From: Bradyrhizobium archetypum
GTDB taxonomy: Bacteria > Pseudomonadota > Alphaproteobacteria > Rhizobiales > Xanthobacteraceae
Assembly (NCBI RefSeq): GCF_013114835.1
Contig: NZ_JAAVLW010000007.1
Coordinates: forward strand, 124,001 to 188,000
Direction of reading: 5' to 3'
DNA length: 64,000 nucleotides
Shown: piece by piece, positions 43,253-51,417 of the stretch
Numbering within the stretch: the stretch's first letter is position 1
Layout: every line of letters starts with the position of its first letter
Program-made: the position numbers and the translations under genes
The notes under the pieces: generated by a model
Seen by the model: only the letters and a program-made list of their open reading frames with translations
Database searches by the model: none
What the model was told of the DNA's origin: nothing

Positions 43253-45268
43253 ATGTTCAAGAGAATTCTGATCGCAAATCGCGGCGAGATCGCCTGCCGG
43301 GTCATCAAGACTGCGCGGCGGATGGGGATCGAGACGGTCGCGGTGTATTCCGAGGCTGACCGCGATGCGCTTCACGTCGAGATGGCCGATGAGGCTGTGC
43401 TGATCGGCCCGCCGGCGGCGGCCGAGAGTTATCTTTTGATCGATCGGATCATCGATGCCTGCCGCAAGACCGGTGCGGAGGCGGTGCATCCCGGTTACGG
43501 TTTTCTGTCCGAGCGCGAGGCGTTTCCTCGCGAGCTCGCCAAGGCGGGCATCGTCTTCATCGGTCCCAACGCGAGCGCGATCGCCGCGATGGGCGACAAG
43601 ATCGAATCCAAGAAGGCGGCGGCCAAGGCCAAGGTTTCGACCGTGCCCGGGCATCTCGGCGTCATCGAGGACGGAAAGCATGCGGTGAAGATCGCCGACG
43701 AGATCGGCTATCCCGTGATGATCAAGGCGTCCGCCGGCGGCGGCGGCAAGGGCATGCGGATCGCGTATTCGCAGAAAGAAGTCGCCGAAGGCTTCAATCT
43801 CGCCAAGGCCGAAGCAAGATCCTCGTTCGGCGATGATCGCGTCTTCATCGAGAAATTCATCGTTGATCCCCGCCACATCGAAATCCAGGTGCTCGGCGAC
43901 AAGCATGGCAACGTGATCCATCTTGGCGAGCGCGAATGCTCGATCCAGCGCCGCAACCAGAAAGTCATCGAGGAGGCGCCGTCGCCGCTGCTTGATGAGA
44001 CCACCCGCCGCAAGATGGGCGAACAGGCCGTCGCGCTGGCAAAAGCCGTCCACTACGATTCTGCCGGCACCGTCGAATTCGTCGCCGGCCAGGACAAGAG
44101 CTTCTACTTCCTGGAGATGAACACCCGCCTGCAGGTCGAGCATCCCGTCACCGAACTGATCACCGGCATCGATCTCGTCGAGCAGATGATCCGGGTTGCC
44201 GCGGGCGAAAAGCTTTCGATCGCGCAGAAGGACGTCACGCTGACCGGATGGGCGGTGGAATCCCGTGTCTATGCCGAGGATCCATTCCGCAACTTCCTGC
44301 CATCGATCGGCCGGCTGGTGAAATACCGCCCGCCGGCGGAAGCGAGCCAGGACGGCGTCACCATCCGTAACGACACCGGCGTGCAGGAAGGCGGCGAAAT
44401 CTCGATCCATTACGATCCGATGATCGCGAAGCTCGTCACGCACGCGCCGTCGCGGGCGGCGGCAATCGAGGCGCAGTCGACCGCGCTGGATGCGTTTTAT
44501 GTTGATGGCATCCGCCATAACATTCCGTTCCTGTCGGCTCTGATGAACCATCCGCGCTGGCGCGAGGGCAAGCTTTCCACCGGCTTCATTGCGGAGGAGT
44601 TCCCGAAGGGTTTTGCCGCGCGTCCACCCGAAGGCGAGGTGGCGCGGCGGCTGGCAGCGGTCGGAGCTGCGATCGATCATGTGCTCGGCGAGCGCAAGCG
44701 GCAAATTTCAGGACAGATGACCGGCCGGCTGGTGCAACGCGAACGCCGCCGTGCGGTGTGGCTTGACCGCGAGGAGATCGGCCTCGACGTGGCGCGCGAG
44801 GCCGATGGCATCGCCGTGCGTTTCATTGGCGCCGACGGTTTGCCTGGCAATCCGCACAATCTGGTTTCGACCTGGACGCCGGGCGAGCCGGTCTGGCAGG
44901 GCACGATCGACGGCCACTTCGTGGCAATGCAGGTGCGCGCTATTCCGAACGGCTTCCGCCTGGCGCATCAGGGCTTTGAAGTTGCGGTCAACGTCTTCAC
45001 CGAAAGCGAGGCGGCCGCAGCCCGGCTGATGCCGGTGAATTCGGCCGCCGACTCCGGCAAGAAGCTGTTGTGCCCGATGCCTGGACTCGTCGTCTCGATT
45101 GCCGTGAGCGAAGGGCAGGAGGTCAAGTCCGGCGAGACGTTGGCCGTGGTCGAGGCGATGAAGATGCAGAACGTGCTGCGCGCCGAACGCGATGGCACGG
45201 TGAAGAAGATTCATGCGGCTGCCGGCGCGACGCTGGCGGTGGACGCGTTGATTCTGGAGTTTGCGTAG
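43253..45268 (+). CDS. Biotin-dependent acyl-CoA carboxylase alpha subunit (propionyl/acetyl-CoA type)
   Basis: 671 residues, the normal length. The biotin carboxylase part (1-450) has KRILIANRGEIACRVIKTAR, the ATP-grasp loop KASAGGGGKGMRIA, and EMNTRLQVEHPVTELITGID. A BT-type linker (about 500-590) and the biotinyl domain with EAMKMQN (biotin on Lys, about 637) follow. It carboxylates biotin and pairs with a beta subunit such as PccB, which is not within this window's visible neighbourhood. Downstream genes (lyase, acylphosphatase) are co-directional after a repeat. Confidence 0.95.
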   Translation: MFKRILIANRGEIACRVIKTARRMGIETVAVYSEADRDALHVEMADEAVLIGPPAAAESYLLIDRIIDACRKTGAEAVHPGYGFLSEREAFPRELAKAGIVFIGPNASAIAAMGDKIESKKAAAKAKVSTVPGHLGVIEDGKHAVKIADEIGYPVMIKASAGGGGKGMRIAYSQKEVAEGFNLAKAEARSSFGDDRVFIEKFIVDPRHIEIQVLGDKHGNVIHLGERECSIQRRNQKVIEEAPSPLLDETTRRKMGEQAVALAKAVHYDSAGTVEFVAGQDKSFYFLEMNTRLQVEHPVTELITGIDLVEQMIRVAAGEKLSIAQKDVTLTGWAVESRVYAEDPFRNFLPSIGRLVKYRPPAEASQDGVTIRNDTGVQEGGEISIHYDPMIAKLVTHAPSRAAAIEAQSTALDAFYVDGIRHNIPFLSALMNHPRWREGKLSTGFIAEEFPKGFAARPPEGEVARRLAAVGAAIDHVLGERKRQISGQMTGRLVQRERRRAVWLDREEIGLDVAREADGIAVRFIGADGLPGNPHNLVSTWTPGEPVWQGTIDGHFVAMQVRAIPNGFRLAHQGFEVAVNVFTESEAAAARLMPVNSAADSGKKLLCPMPGLVVSIAVSEGQEVKSGETLAVVEAMKMQNVLRAERDGTVKKIHAAAGATLAVDALILEFA

Positions 45269-45278
45269 ATCCAACCCC

Positions 45279-45358
45279 GTCATTGCGAGCGCAGCGAAGC
45301 AATCCATGGCGCGGCGAAGGAAGTATGGATTGCCTCGTCGCATCGCTCCTCGCAATGA
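45279..45358. repeat. Palindromic intergenic element
   Basis: Ends GTCATTGCGAGCGCAGCG and CATCGCTCCTCGCAATGA are inverted, and an inner AATCCATGG is mirrored by TATGGATT. It sits between the carboxylase and the lyase gene. Confidence 0.78.
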
Positions 45359-45375
45359 AGAATGAGGAGCCTCTG

Positions 45376-46245
45376 ATGTCCTTCCGCAAACGCCGCGAAG
45401 CCCTCCGCGCCATTCTCAACGGCTCCGCATGTGTCCGCCCGGGATCGGTCTATGACGCGACCTCGATCCGCATTGCCGAAGACCTCGGTTTCGAGCTCGG
45501 GATGTTCGGCGGATCGGTCGCCTCGCTCGCCGTGCTCGGCGATCCCGATATTGCACTGATCACGTTGACGGAACTCGCCGAACAGATGCGCCGGATGTCG
45601 CGCGCCTCCGCCTTGCCGGTGCTGGTCGATGCCGACCATGGCTATGGCAACGCGCTCAACGTCCGCCGCACGGTGCAGGAACTGGAAGCCGCGGGCGCTG
45701 CCGGGCTGACGATCGAGGACACGCTGTTGCCGTCGGCATTCGGACAGGCGGGAACGCAACTGATCTCGCTGGAGGAAGGCGTTGGCAAGATGAAGGCCGC
45801 GCTCGATGGCCGCGGCGATCCCTCGCTGGTTGTGATGGGGCGCACCGGCGCGGCATCCGTCACCGGTCTTGACGATGCGATTGCGCGGGCGAAGGCGTAT
45901 GAGACGACCGGCGTCGATGCGCTGTTCTTCACCGGGATCAAGAGCCGGGGCGAGCTCGAAGCCATTTCCGCCGCCACGACACTGCCGATCGTGCTGGGCG
46001 GCGCGCCCGAGGAGATGACTGCGCTCGACTATCTCAGAGGTCAGCGCGTTCGGGTCGCATTGCAGGGCCACGCGCCATTCGCCGCCGCCACGCAGGCCGT
46101 CTACCAGACGCTGAAGGCGTTGCGTGAGGGAACCTCGCCGAAAAATTTGAACGGCCTTGCGTCTGCCGAGTTGACCAGCCGGGCCATGCGCGATGCCGAT
46201 GTAAAGGCGCGCACTGGCGAATTTCTCGGGTTGAAGAACAGATGA
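45376..46245 (+). CDS. PEP mutase/isocitrate lyase superfamily protein, oxaloacetate-decarboxylase-like
   Basis: 289 residues. ATG 45376 follows TGAGGAG. TIM-barrel markers are GSVYDATSIRIAEDLGFELG, the metal-binding LVDADHGYGNALNVRRTVQ and GLTIEDTLLP. There is no KKCGH-type Cys loop of true isocitrate lyase. The length and motifs match the PA4872-like oxaloacetate decarboxylase group. It would remove CO2 from oxaloacetate or a related 2-oxo acid. It overlaps the acylphosphatase gene by four bases (ATGA). Confidence 0.88.
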   Translation: MSFRKRREALRAILNGSACVRPGSVYDATSIRIAEDLGFELGMFGGSVASLAVLGDPDIALITLTELAEQMRRMSRASALPVLVDADHGYGNALNVRRTVQELEAAGAAGLTIEDTLLPSAFGQAGTQLISLEEGVGKMKAALDGRGDPSLVVMGRTGAASVTGLDDAIARAKAYETTGVDALFFTGIKSRGELEAISAATTLPIVLGGAPEEMTALDYLRGQRVRVALQGHAPFAAATQAVYQTLKALREGTSPKNLNGLASAELTSRAMRDADVKARTGEFLGLKNR

Positions 46246-46541
46246 GCGATGCAATTCGTCATGTCACGATAAGCGGCCGGGTGCAGGGCGTCGGCTATCG
46301 CGCCTGGGTCGACGATACGGCGCGGGCGCGCGATCTCGAAGGCTGGGTGCGCAACCGCCGGGACGGCCGTGTCGAGGCGGTTTTCGCAGGTCCTGCAGAG
46401 CCGGTGACGGCGATGGTCTCGGCTTGCCGGCAAGGGCCGTCATCGGCGCGGGTCCAGGCGGTACAGGACGACGCCGGCAATCCCGAGATGCTGAAGCTGC
46501 GGCGGCAAGGGGAGCGGTTTTCGGTGCTGCCGACGATATAG
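46242..46541 (+). CDS. acyP: Acylphosphatase
   Basis: 99 residues. The catalytic Arg and Asn are in the family motifs GRVQGVGYRAWV (Arg about 21) and GWVRNRRDGRVEAVF (Asn about 39). It hydrolyses acyl phosphates in the cytosol. Its ATG overlaps the upstream stop, so translation is coupled to the oxaloacetate-decarboxylase-like gene. It is convergent with the broken diguanylate cyclase gene. Confidence 0.94.
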   Translation: MSDAIRHVTISGRVQGVGYRAWVDDTARARDLEGWVRNRRDGRVEAVFAGPAEPVTAMVSACRQGPSSARVQAVQDDAGNPEMLKLRRQGERFSVLPTI

Positions 46542-46546
46542 GTCAG

Positions 46547-48492
46547 CTAATGCGTCCGTTCGCTCCCTGTGAACTCGCCATCGTGCTGGATCGAGCTGCT
46601 GTCGACATATTGCAGCTTGACTGAGGAGTACACGACGCTGCGATTGCGGCCGAGACGCTTGGCTTCATAGAGTGCGGTGTCGGCTTCTCCCACCAACGCG
46701 GCCTCGTCGAGCGTCGAGCGGGTTTTAGCGGCGACGCCTGCGCTGATGGTGATGTATCCGCGGCTCGAGGCGGTATTTGGAATGCCCAGCGCCCGAACCG
46801 TCAGGCGGATGGATTCGGCGATCTTCAGGCAGCGTCTTCCGAAGTGTTCGGCAACACGACTGCAAATTCCTCGCCGCCATAGCGGGCGGACAGGCCCGAA
46901 GTGTCGCTGGTTGCACTGCCGATTGCCTTGGCAACCGCCTGCAGGCAACGGTCGCCGGCCTGATGTCCATAGGTGTCGTTATAGCCTTTGAAGTTGTCGA
47001 TATCGAACAGCAGCACCGAAATCTCTTCGCAGGTCTCGTACTCGCGCCGCAGGAAGCTGTCGAACGTGCGCCGGTTGGTAAGCCCGGTCAGGCCGTCGGT
47101 CGCGGCGAGCTGGGTGAGGCGGCGATTGAGCTGGGTCAGCTCGTCCTCCATCCGCTTGCGTTCGGTGACGTCGCGGATGACGCAGAGAAATTCCGTTTGC
47201 GTAGGATCGCTGGTCTCCGACGCCAGCTTGAATTTGCTTTCGACCCACGCCAGCGTCCCATCGCCGCGATAGTGCCGGAAAACGACTGTGCTGACGCTAC
47301 CGATACCGCCAAGCCGCGTGGTTGCCTGCATGACGCTTTCCCGATCCTCGGGATGGACCAGGGCGAAGCATGATTTTCCGATCAAATCCTTCGCACGCAG
47401 CCCGAGCACCGGCTCGACGGACTGAGAGACATACCGGAGCAGGCTACGGGCATCGATCAGGATGATGATGTCGGCGATGTTGTTGGCCAGCAGCCGATAA
47501 TGCGCCTCGCGCTCGCGCAGCGTTCGCTCGGTCTTGCTGCGAAAGCGGAACTGCAGGGCAAGCAGCGCCGCCAACATCAGGATCATGCACAGCAGCACGC
47601 CGGCGACGAGGGCGTCGGTCCGCAAGCCCTTCCACCATTCGGAAAGCAGCCAGTCTTCCGACATGGCGACGGTGACCACCATCGGATAGTGCGGCGTCGC
47701 CTGATAGCCGAGGTGCTTCACGATGGCGTCGAACGGCGAGATGATCTTGTAGTATCCGACCGAGCTTTGCTTGAGATGCTTCCTGAACAGATCGGTCTTG
47801 GACAAATCCGTGCTCTTGTCTGACTGCGGCCAGCGTGTCAGGAGCGTACCATCATTCCGTATCAGGCTGATGCCGCCGTCCGGGCCAAGCTGGAATGTCC
47901 GGTAAAAGCGGTTGAAATGATCCTTGTCGACCGCTGCGGCGACGATTCCGCCGAAGCTGCCGTCGAGCCTGGTAATCCGTTTCGAAAGAACGATCGAGGA
48001 TCGCTCGTCGGCACTGGCCTGCGGCAGTTCGCTGATCTGAAGCGCGTTGTCTGGCGTATCTCGATGATAGGCGAAATAGCTGCGGTCCGAGATGGTGTGG
48101 CGCGGTATTTCGGGCGATGACGAATATTTCCAGTTGCCCTCGGCGTCTGCGACGCCGATCCCGCGCAGTTGGGGCAGCGTTTTCGCCGTCTCAGCCAGGT
48201 ACCTGTTGAACCTGTCCGGCTCGGGGTCCCGGTATTTAAGCAAATCCACCATCCCGGCCATCGCGATATCGACCGCCTGAATGGTGTGCGCGGCATGCTC
48301 GGCAAGCGAATGGGCGAGATTCTGAATATCGGCGCTGCCGCTCGCCAGCGCCGCTCTCTTGGCGTCGAGCGCTTTCCAGATCATGACGCCGAGGACAGAG
48401 GCGGTCATGGCCAGTGCAAAGGCGATGATGACGGCCGTCGATGTCACGCGCCGCAGCGGCCCGCCCGGGTCTGGAGGATTTCGATGGGGCAT
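46547..48492 (-). pseudogene. Diguanylate cyclase with Cache and PAS domains, frameshifted in the GGDEF domain
   Basis: The first frame (48492-46825) encodes TM1 (about 17-40), a periplasmic double-Cache sensor, TM2 (about 290-310), a PAS domain (about 325-440) and most of a GGDEF domain, including the active-site variant GGEEF in ARYGGEEFAVVLP. It ends at TGA after NTSEDAA. The missing end (LKIAESIRLTVRALGIP, then GYITISAGVAA and YEAKRLGRNRSVVY) is intact in the next frame to 46547. One extra base near 46828 would join them into about 648 residues. The GGDEF fold is incomplete without its last strands and helix, so activity is doubtful unless this is a read error. Confidence 0.85.
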
Positions 48493-48677
48493 GCCTTGCC
48501 TTGATGACCGCGCCAGACGTCGTCGCCGGCAACGCGCGAGAGGAATCTAAGACGCGACCGGTACCGAGGGGTTAACGGATCGACCCCGGAAAAATACGGA
48601 ATCCTGCGGGGTTCCATCTGAGGAGCTGGCGCGTGGGCCGAATGTCGGTCGGCCCGACCAGAGCGAAAAGTCGAGGC

Positions 48678-48722
48678 TTGACATCAGCACAGTAATATCA
48701 GATATTTCTGTCATGACAGAAA
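48678..48722 (+). promoter_or_regulatory. Promoter and 18-bp palindromic operator overlapping the start of the GbsR-like gene
   Basis: TTGACA (48678-48683), 17 bases, then GATATT (48701-48706) forms a sigma70-like promoter. TTTCTGTCATGACAGAAA (48705-48722) is a perfect palindrome overlapping the -10 region and the ATG at 48713. The expected transcription start falls at or next to the ATG, and no ribosome-binding site is present, so a leaderless message is likely. Confidence 0.65.
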
Positions 48723-49270
48723 CAACAGGTAAAAAGAAACTTCCTGCCGTCGTCGAGCGGTTCATCCTGCACTGGGGAGACATGGGAGATGAGTGGGGCG
48801 TCAACCGCTCCGTCAGTCAGATCCATGGCCTGCTTTATCTCGCCGAGGCGCCGATGACGGCAGAGGACATCGCCGAGACGCTCGGCATGGCGCGCTCCAA
48901 CGTCTCCAATTCAATCAAGGAATTGCTGGCCTGGGGGCTGATCCGGCGGGTGCCGATCCTCGGCGACCGCCGCGATCATTTCGAGGCGGAAACCGACATC
49001 TGGGAGGTGGCGGCGCGGATCGCAGCCGGCCGCAAGGAGCGCGAGATCGATCCCGCCATTGATGCGCTGCGCGCCTGCGTTTCCGATGCGGCTGACGATC
49101 CGACCATCAGCCCCGTCGCGAGCAAACGGCTGAAGGAGATGCTGGCTTTCACCGAACTGGTCGACCGCTGGTACACGCAGATGCTCAACGTGCCGCGGCC
49201 GCGGCTGGTCGCGCTGATCAAGCTTGGCGAGAAGATCGTCAGCTTCTTGCCGGCGGGGAAATCCAAGTAG
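48713..49270 (+). CDS. GbsR/MarR-family transcriptional regulator
   Basis: 185 residues. The start is fixed by the family-typical VVERFILHWGDMGDEWGVNR. A winged helix-turn-helix follows (MTAEDIAETLGMARSNVSNS, then ELLAWGLIRRVPILGDRRDH). The C-terminal half is helical and would dimerise. GbsR relatives repress osmolyte or other genes in response to a small molecule. The palindrome over its start suggests autorepression. Two genes of unknown metabolism follow in the same direction within 30 bases and by overlap, so they are the likely targets. Confidence 0.88.
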   Translation: MTETTGKKKLPAVVERFILHWGDMGDEWGVNRSVSQIHGLLYLAEAPMTAEDIAETLGMARSNVSNSIKELLAWGLIRRVPILGDRRDHFEAETDIWEVAARIAAGRKEREIDPAIDALRACVSDAADDPTISPVASKRLKEMLAFTELVDRWYTQMLNVPRPRLVALIKLGEKIVSFLPAGKSK

Positions 49271-49297
49271 GGCAGAGGGGCAAAGCAGGAGCGTGTG

Positions 49298-49957
49298 ATG
49301 GCGTCCACCAGAGTATCAAGGCTTCCCGCAGCATCCGCTTCGAACACCATCCTGCTCGACGACCACCGTTTCCACGATCTGTTGCCCGACGAGGAGTGGG
49401 GCCGCCTGCCGCTGGCGATATGGCGGCGCTTCTCCAAGCGCTTTGCCGATGGCGAAACCGTCGTCTATGTCGGGACGGTCGAGGAGGCGAGCTTCACGCC
49501 GATCGGCTGGTGGCTGGCGCAGCTCGCGCGCGCCATCGGCGGGCCGCTGCCGCTATGCACCGACACCGGCGTTCCGATGGTCGTAACGGTGACCGAGGCG
49601 CGCGGCGGCCAGATCTGGACCCGCATCTGCGCGCGCAGCGACGGCTTTCCGCAGGTGATTCACTCCGCGAAACGTTTTGCCGGTCCGACCGGCCTTGAGG
49701 AATATGTCGGCTACGGCGTCAGCATGGCGCTGCGGATATCGGTCGAGCACGAAGCCCTGGTGTTTCGCAGCGTCGGCTATTCGTTGCAGATCGGGTCGTT
49801 GCGGTTGCCGCTGCCGCCCTGGCTCACCCCCGGCGATCTCACTGTGACCCATTCCGATCAGGGCGGCGGCGCGTTCCGTTTCACGCTCGAAATCGTTCAT
49901 CCGCGCTTCGGCAAGCTCATTCGTCAGTCTGCCGTGTTCATGGAGGCCGCATCATGA
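49298..49957 (+). CDS. DUF4166 protein
   Basis: 219 residues from ATG 49298 with AGGA upstream. The DUF4166 region is residues 25-215: FHDLLPDEEWGRLPLAIWRR, PLCTDTGVPMVVTVTEARGG, then WTRICARSDGFPQVIHSAKR and VEHEALVFRSVGYSLQ. It often lies beside or fused to a saccharopine-dehydrogenase-like or epimerase-like protein, as here. No catalytic residues are known. It overlaps the next gene by four bases (ATGA). Confidence 0.86.
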   Translation: MASTRVSRLPAASASNTILLDDHRFHDLLPDEEWGRLPLAIWRRFSKRFADGETVVYVGTVEEASFTPIGWWLAQLARAIGGPLPLCTDTGVPMVVTVTEARGGQIWTRICARSDGFPQVIHSAKRFAGPTGLEEYVGYGVSMALRISVEHEALVFRSVGYSLQIGSLRLPLPPWLTPGDLTVTHSDQGGGAFRFTLEIVHPRFGKLIRQSAVFMEAAS

Positions 49958-51390
49958 CGTCGCTGCTTTGGACCCTGATCGCCATTCAGGTCGTGATGGG
50001 CGTGTTCGATACGTTCTATCACCATGAGCTGACGGAACGGCTCGCATGGCGGCCGTCGCAGCGTTACGAATTGCGGCTCCACGCGTTGCGCAACATGCTT
50101 TATGCGCTGTTGTTCCTTGTGTTGGGCTGGCTCGAAGTCCACGGCATCCTCGCCATGCTGATCATCGCGGTGCTGGCGGCCGAAATCATCATCACGCTGA
50201 TGGATTTCGTCGAGGAGGACGTGAGCCGGAAGCTGCCGGCCAGCGAGCGCATCAATCATACGCTGCTCGCGATCAATTACGGTGCGATTCTCGTGCTGCT
50301 GCTGCCGGTGCTGATTGATTGGGCAGCGCAGCCGACCGGGATCAAGCCGGCCTACACGGGCTGGCTCAGCCTGATCGCGGCGGCGGCAGCCGTGGGGGCC
50401 GCGCTGTGCGGCTTGCGCGATTTCACGGCGGCAAAGCGTCTTTCGCGCATGACCAGCGCGCCAGCGGCAAGTCTGGTTGAAAAACTGCCCGCACGGCAGA
50501 CGGTGTTGGTCACGGGCGCCACGGGCTTCATCGGCAGCCGCCTCGTGGCAGGCCTGAGCGGCGCGGGACATCAGGTCATCGCGCTGGTTCGCAATGCGGC
50601 CAAGGCGGAGATGTTGCCGCCGCCGGTTACGCTGATCACGAGGCTCGATCAACTTCCGTCAGACGCCAGGATCGATGCGATCGTCAATCTCGCGGGCGAG
50701 CCGATCGGCAACGGACTGTGGACCGAAGCCAAGCGCCGCAGGATCCTGGATTCGCGCATCAACATGACCCGCGACGTGGTGGGCCTGATCGGGCGGCTCG
50801 AACGCAAGCCGGCGGTGCTCGTCTCGGGCTCGGCGATCGGCTGGTACGGGCTTTGGCAGGACCAGGTGCTGACGGAGTCGGCGAAGTCGCACGCCTGCTT
50901 CAGTCACGAGCTTTGCGCCGCCTGGGAGGGCGCTGCCCGCCCTGCGGAAGAGCAGGGCGTACGCGTGGTTTATTTGCGGATCGGCCTTGTGATCGGCACC
51001 GATGGCGGCTTCATCACGCGGATGCTGACGCCGTTCGAGTTCGGCCTCGGCGGGCCGCTCGGCTCGGGCCGGCAATGGATGTCATGGATCGAGCGCGACG
51101 ATTTGATCCGCCTGATCGCCCACGTGGTCGCGCATCCGGAAATTGCAGGGCCCGTCAACGCGACGGCGCCGATCCCGGTCACCAATTTGAAATTCACGGA
51201 AGAACTCGGCCGAAGACTGCGGCGTCCGGCGTTCTTCCGCATTCCCGACGCGCTGTTGCGGCGGGTCGGCGGCGATTTTGCCAATGAATTGCTGTTGGGC
51301 GGCCAGCGCGTGTTGCCAAACAAGGCGCTGAACCATGGCTTCGTATTCCGGCACGAGACGCTGCGCAGCGCGTTCGAGGCGATCCTGTGA
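49954..51390 (+). CDS. TIGR01777-type NAD(P)-dependent epimerase with N-terminal membrane domain
   Basis: 478 residues. The first 160 contain four hydrophobic segments (TLIAIQVVMGVFDTFYHHEL, then YALLFLVLGWLEVHGILAML and others), a membrane domain not found in the short (about 300-residue) family members. From about 175 comes a Rossmann domain: VLVTGATGFIGSRLVAGLSG, VNLAGEPIGNGLWTEAKRRR, VSGSAIGWYG and a C-terminal DUF1731 tail (PDALLRRVGGDFANELLLGG). The substrate is unknown. Overlap with DUF4166 and the shared regulator suggest one membrane-linked pathway. Confidence 0.88.
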   Translation: MTSLLWTLIAIQVVMGVFDTFYHHELTERLAWRPSQRYELRLHALRNMLYALLFLVLGWLEVHGILAMLIIAVLAAEIIITLMDFVEEDVSRKLPASERINHTLLAINYGAILVLLLPVLIDWAAQPTGIKPAYTGWLSLIAAAAAVGAALCGLRDFTAAKRLSRMTSAPAASLVEKLPARQTVLVTGATGFIGSRLVAGLSGAGHQVIALVRNAAKAEMLPPPVTLITRLDQLPSDARIDAIVNLAGEPIGNGLWTEAKRRRILDSRINMTRDVVGLIGRLERKPAVLVSGSAIGWYGLWQDQVLTESAKSHACFSHELCAAWEGAARPAEEQGVRVVYLRIGLVIGTDGGFITRMLTPFEFGLGGPLGSGRQWMSWIERDDLIRLIAHVVAHPEIAGPVNATAPIPVTNLKFTEELGRRLRRPAFFRIPDALLRRVGGDFANELLLGGQRVLPNKALNHGFVFRHETLRSAFEAIL

Positions 51391-51417
51391 GGAACATAAG
51401 TGGTCGCCCGCCAGCCG

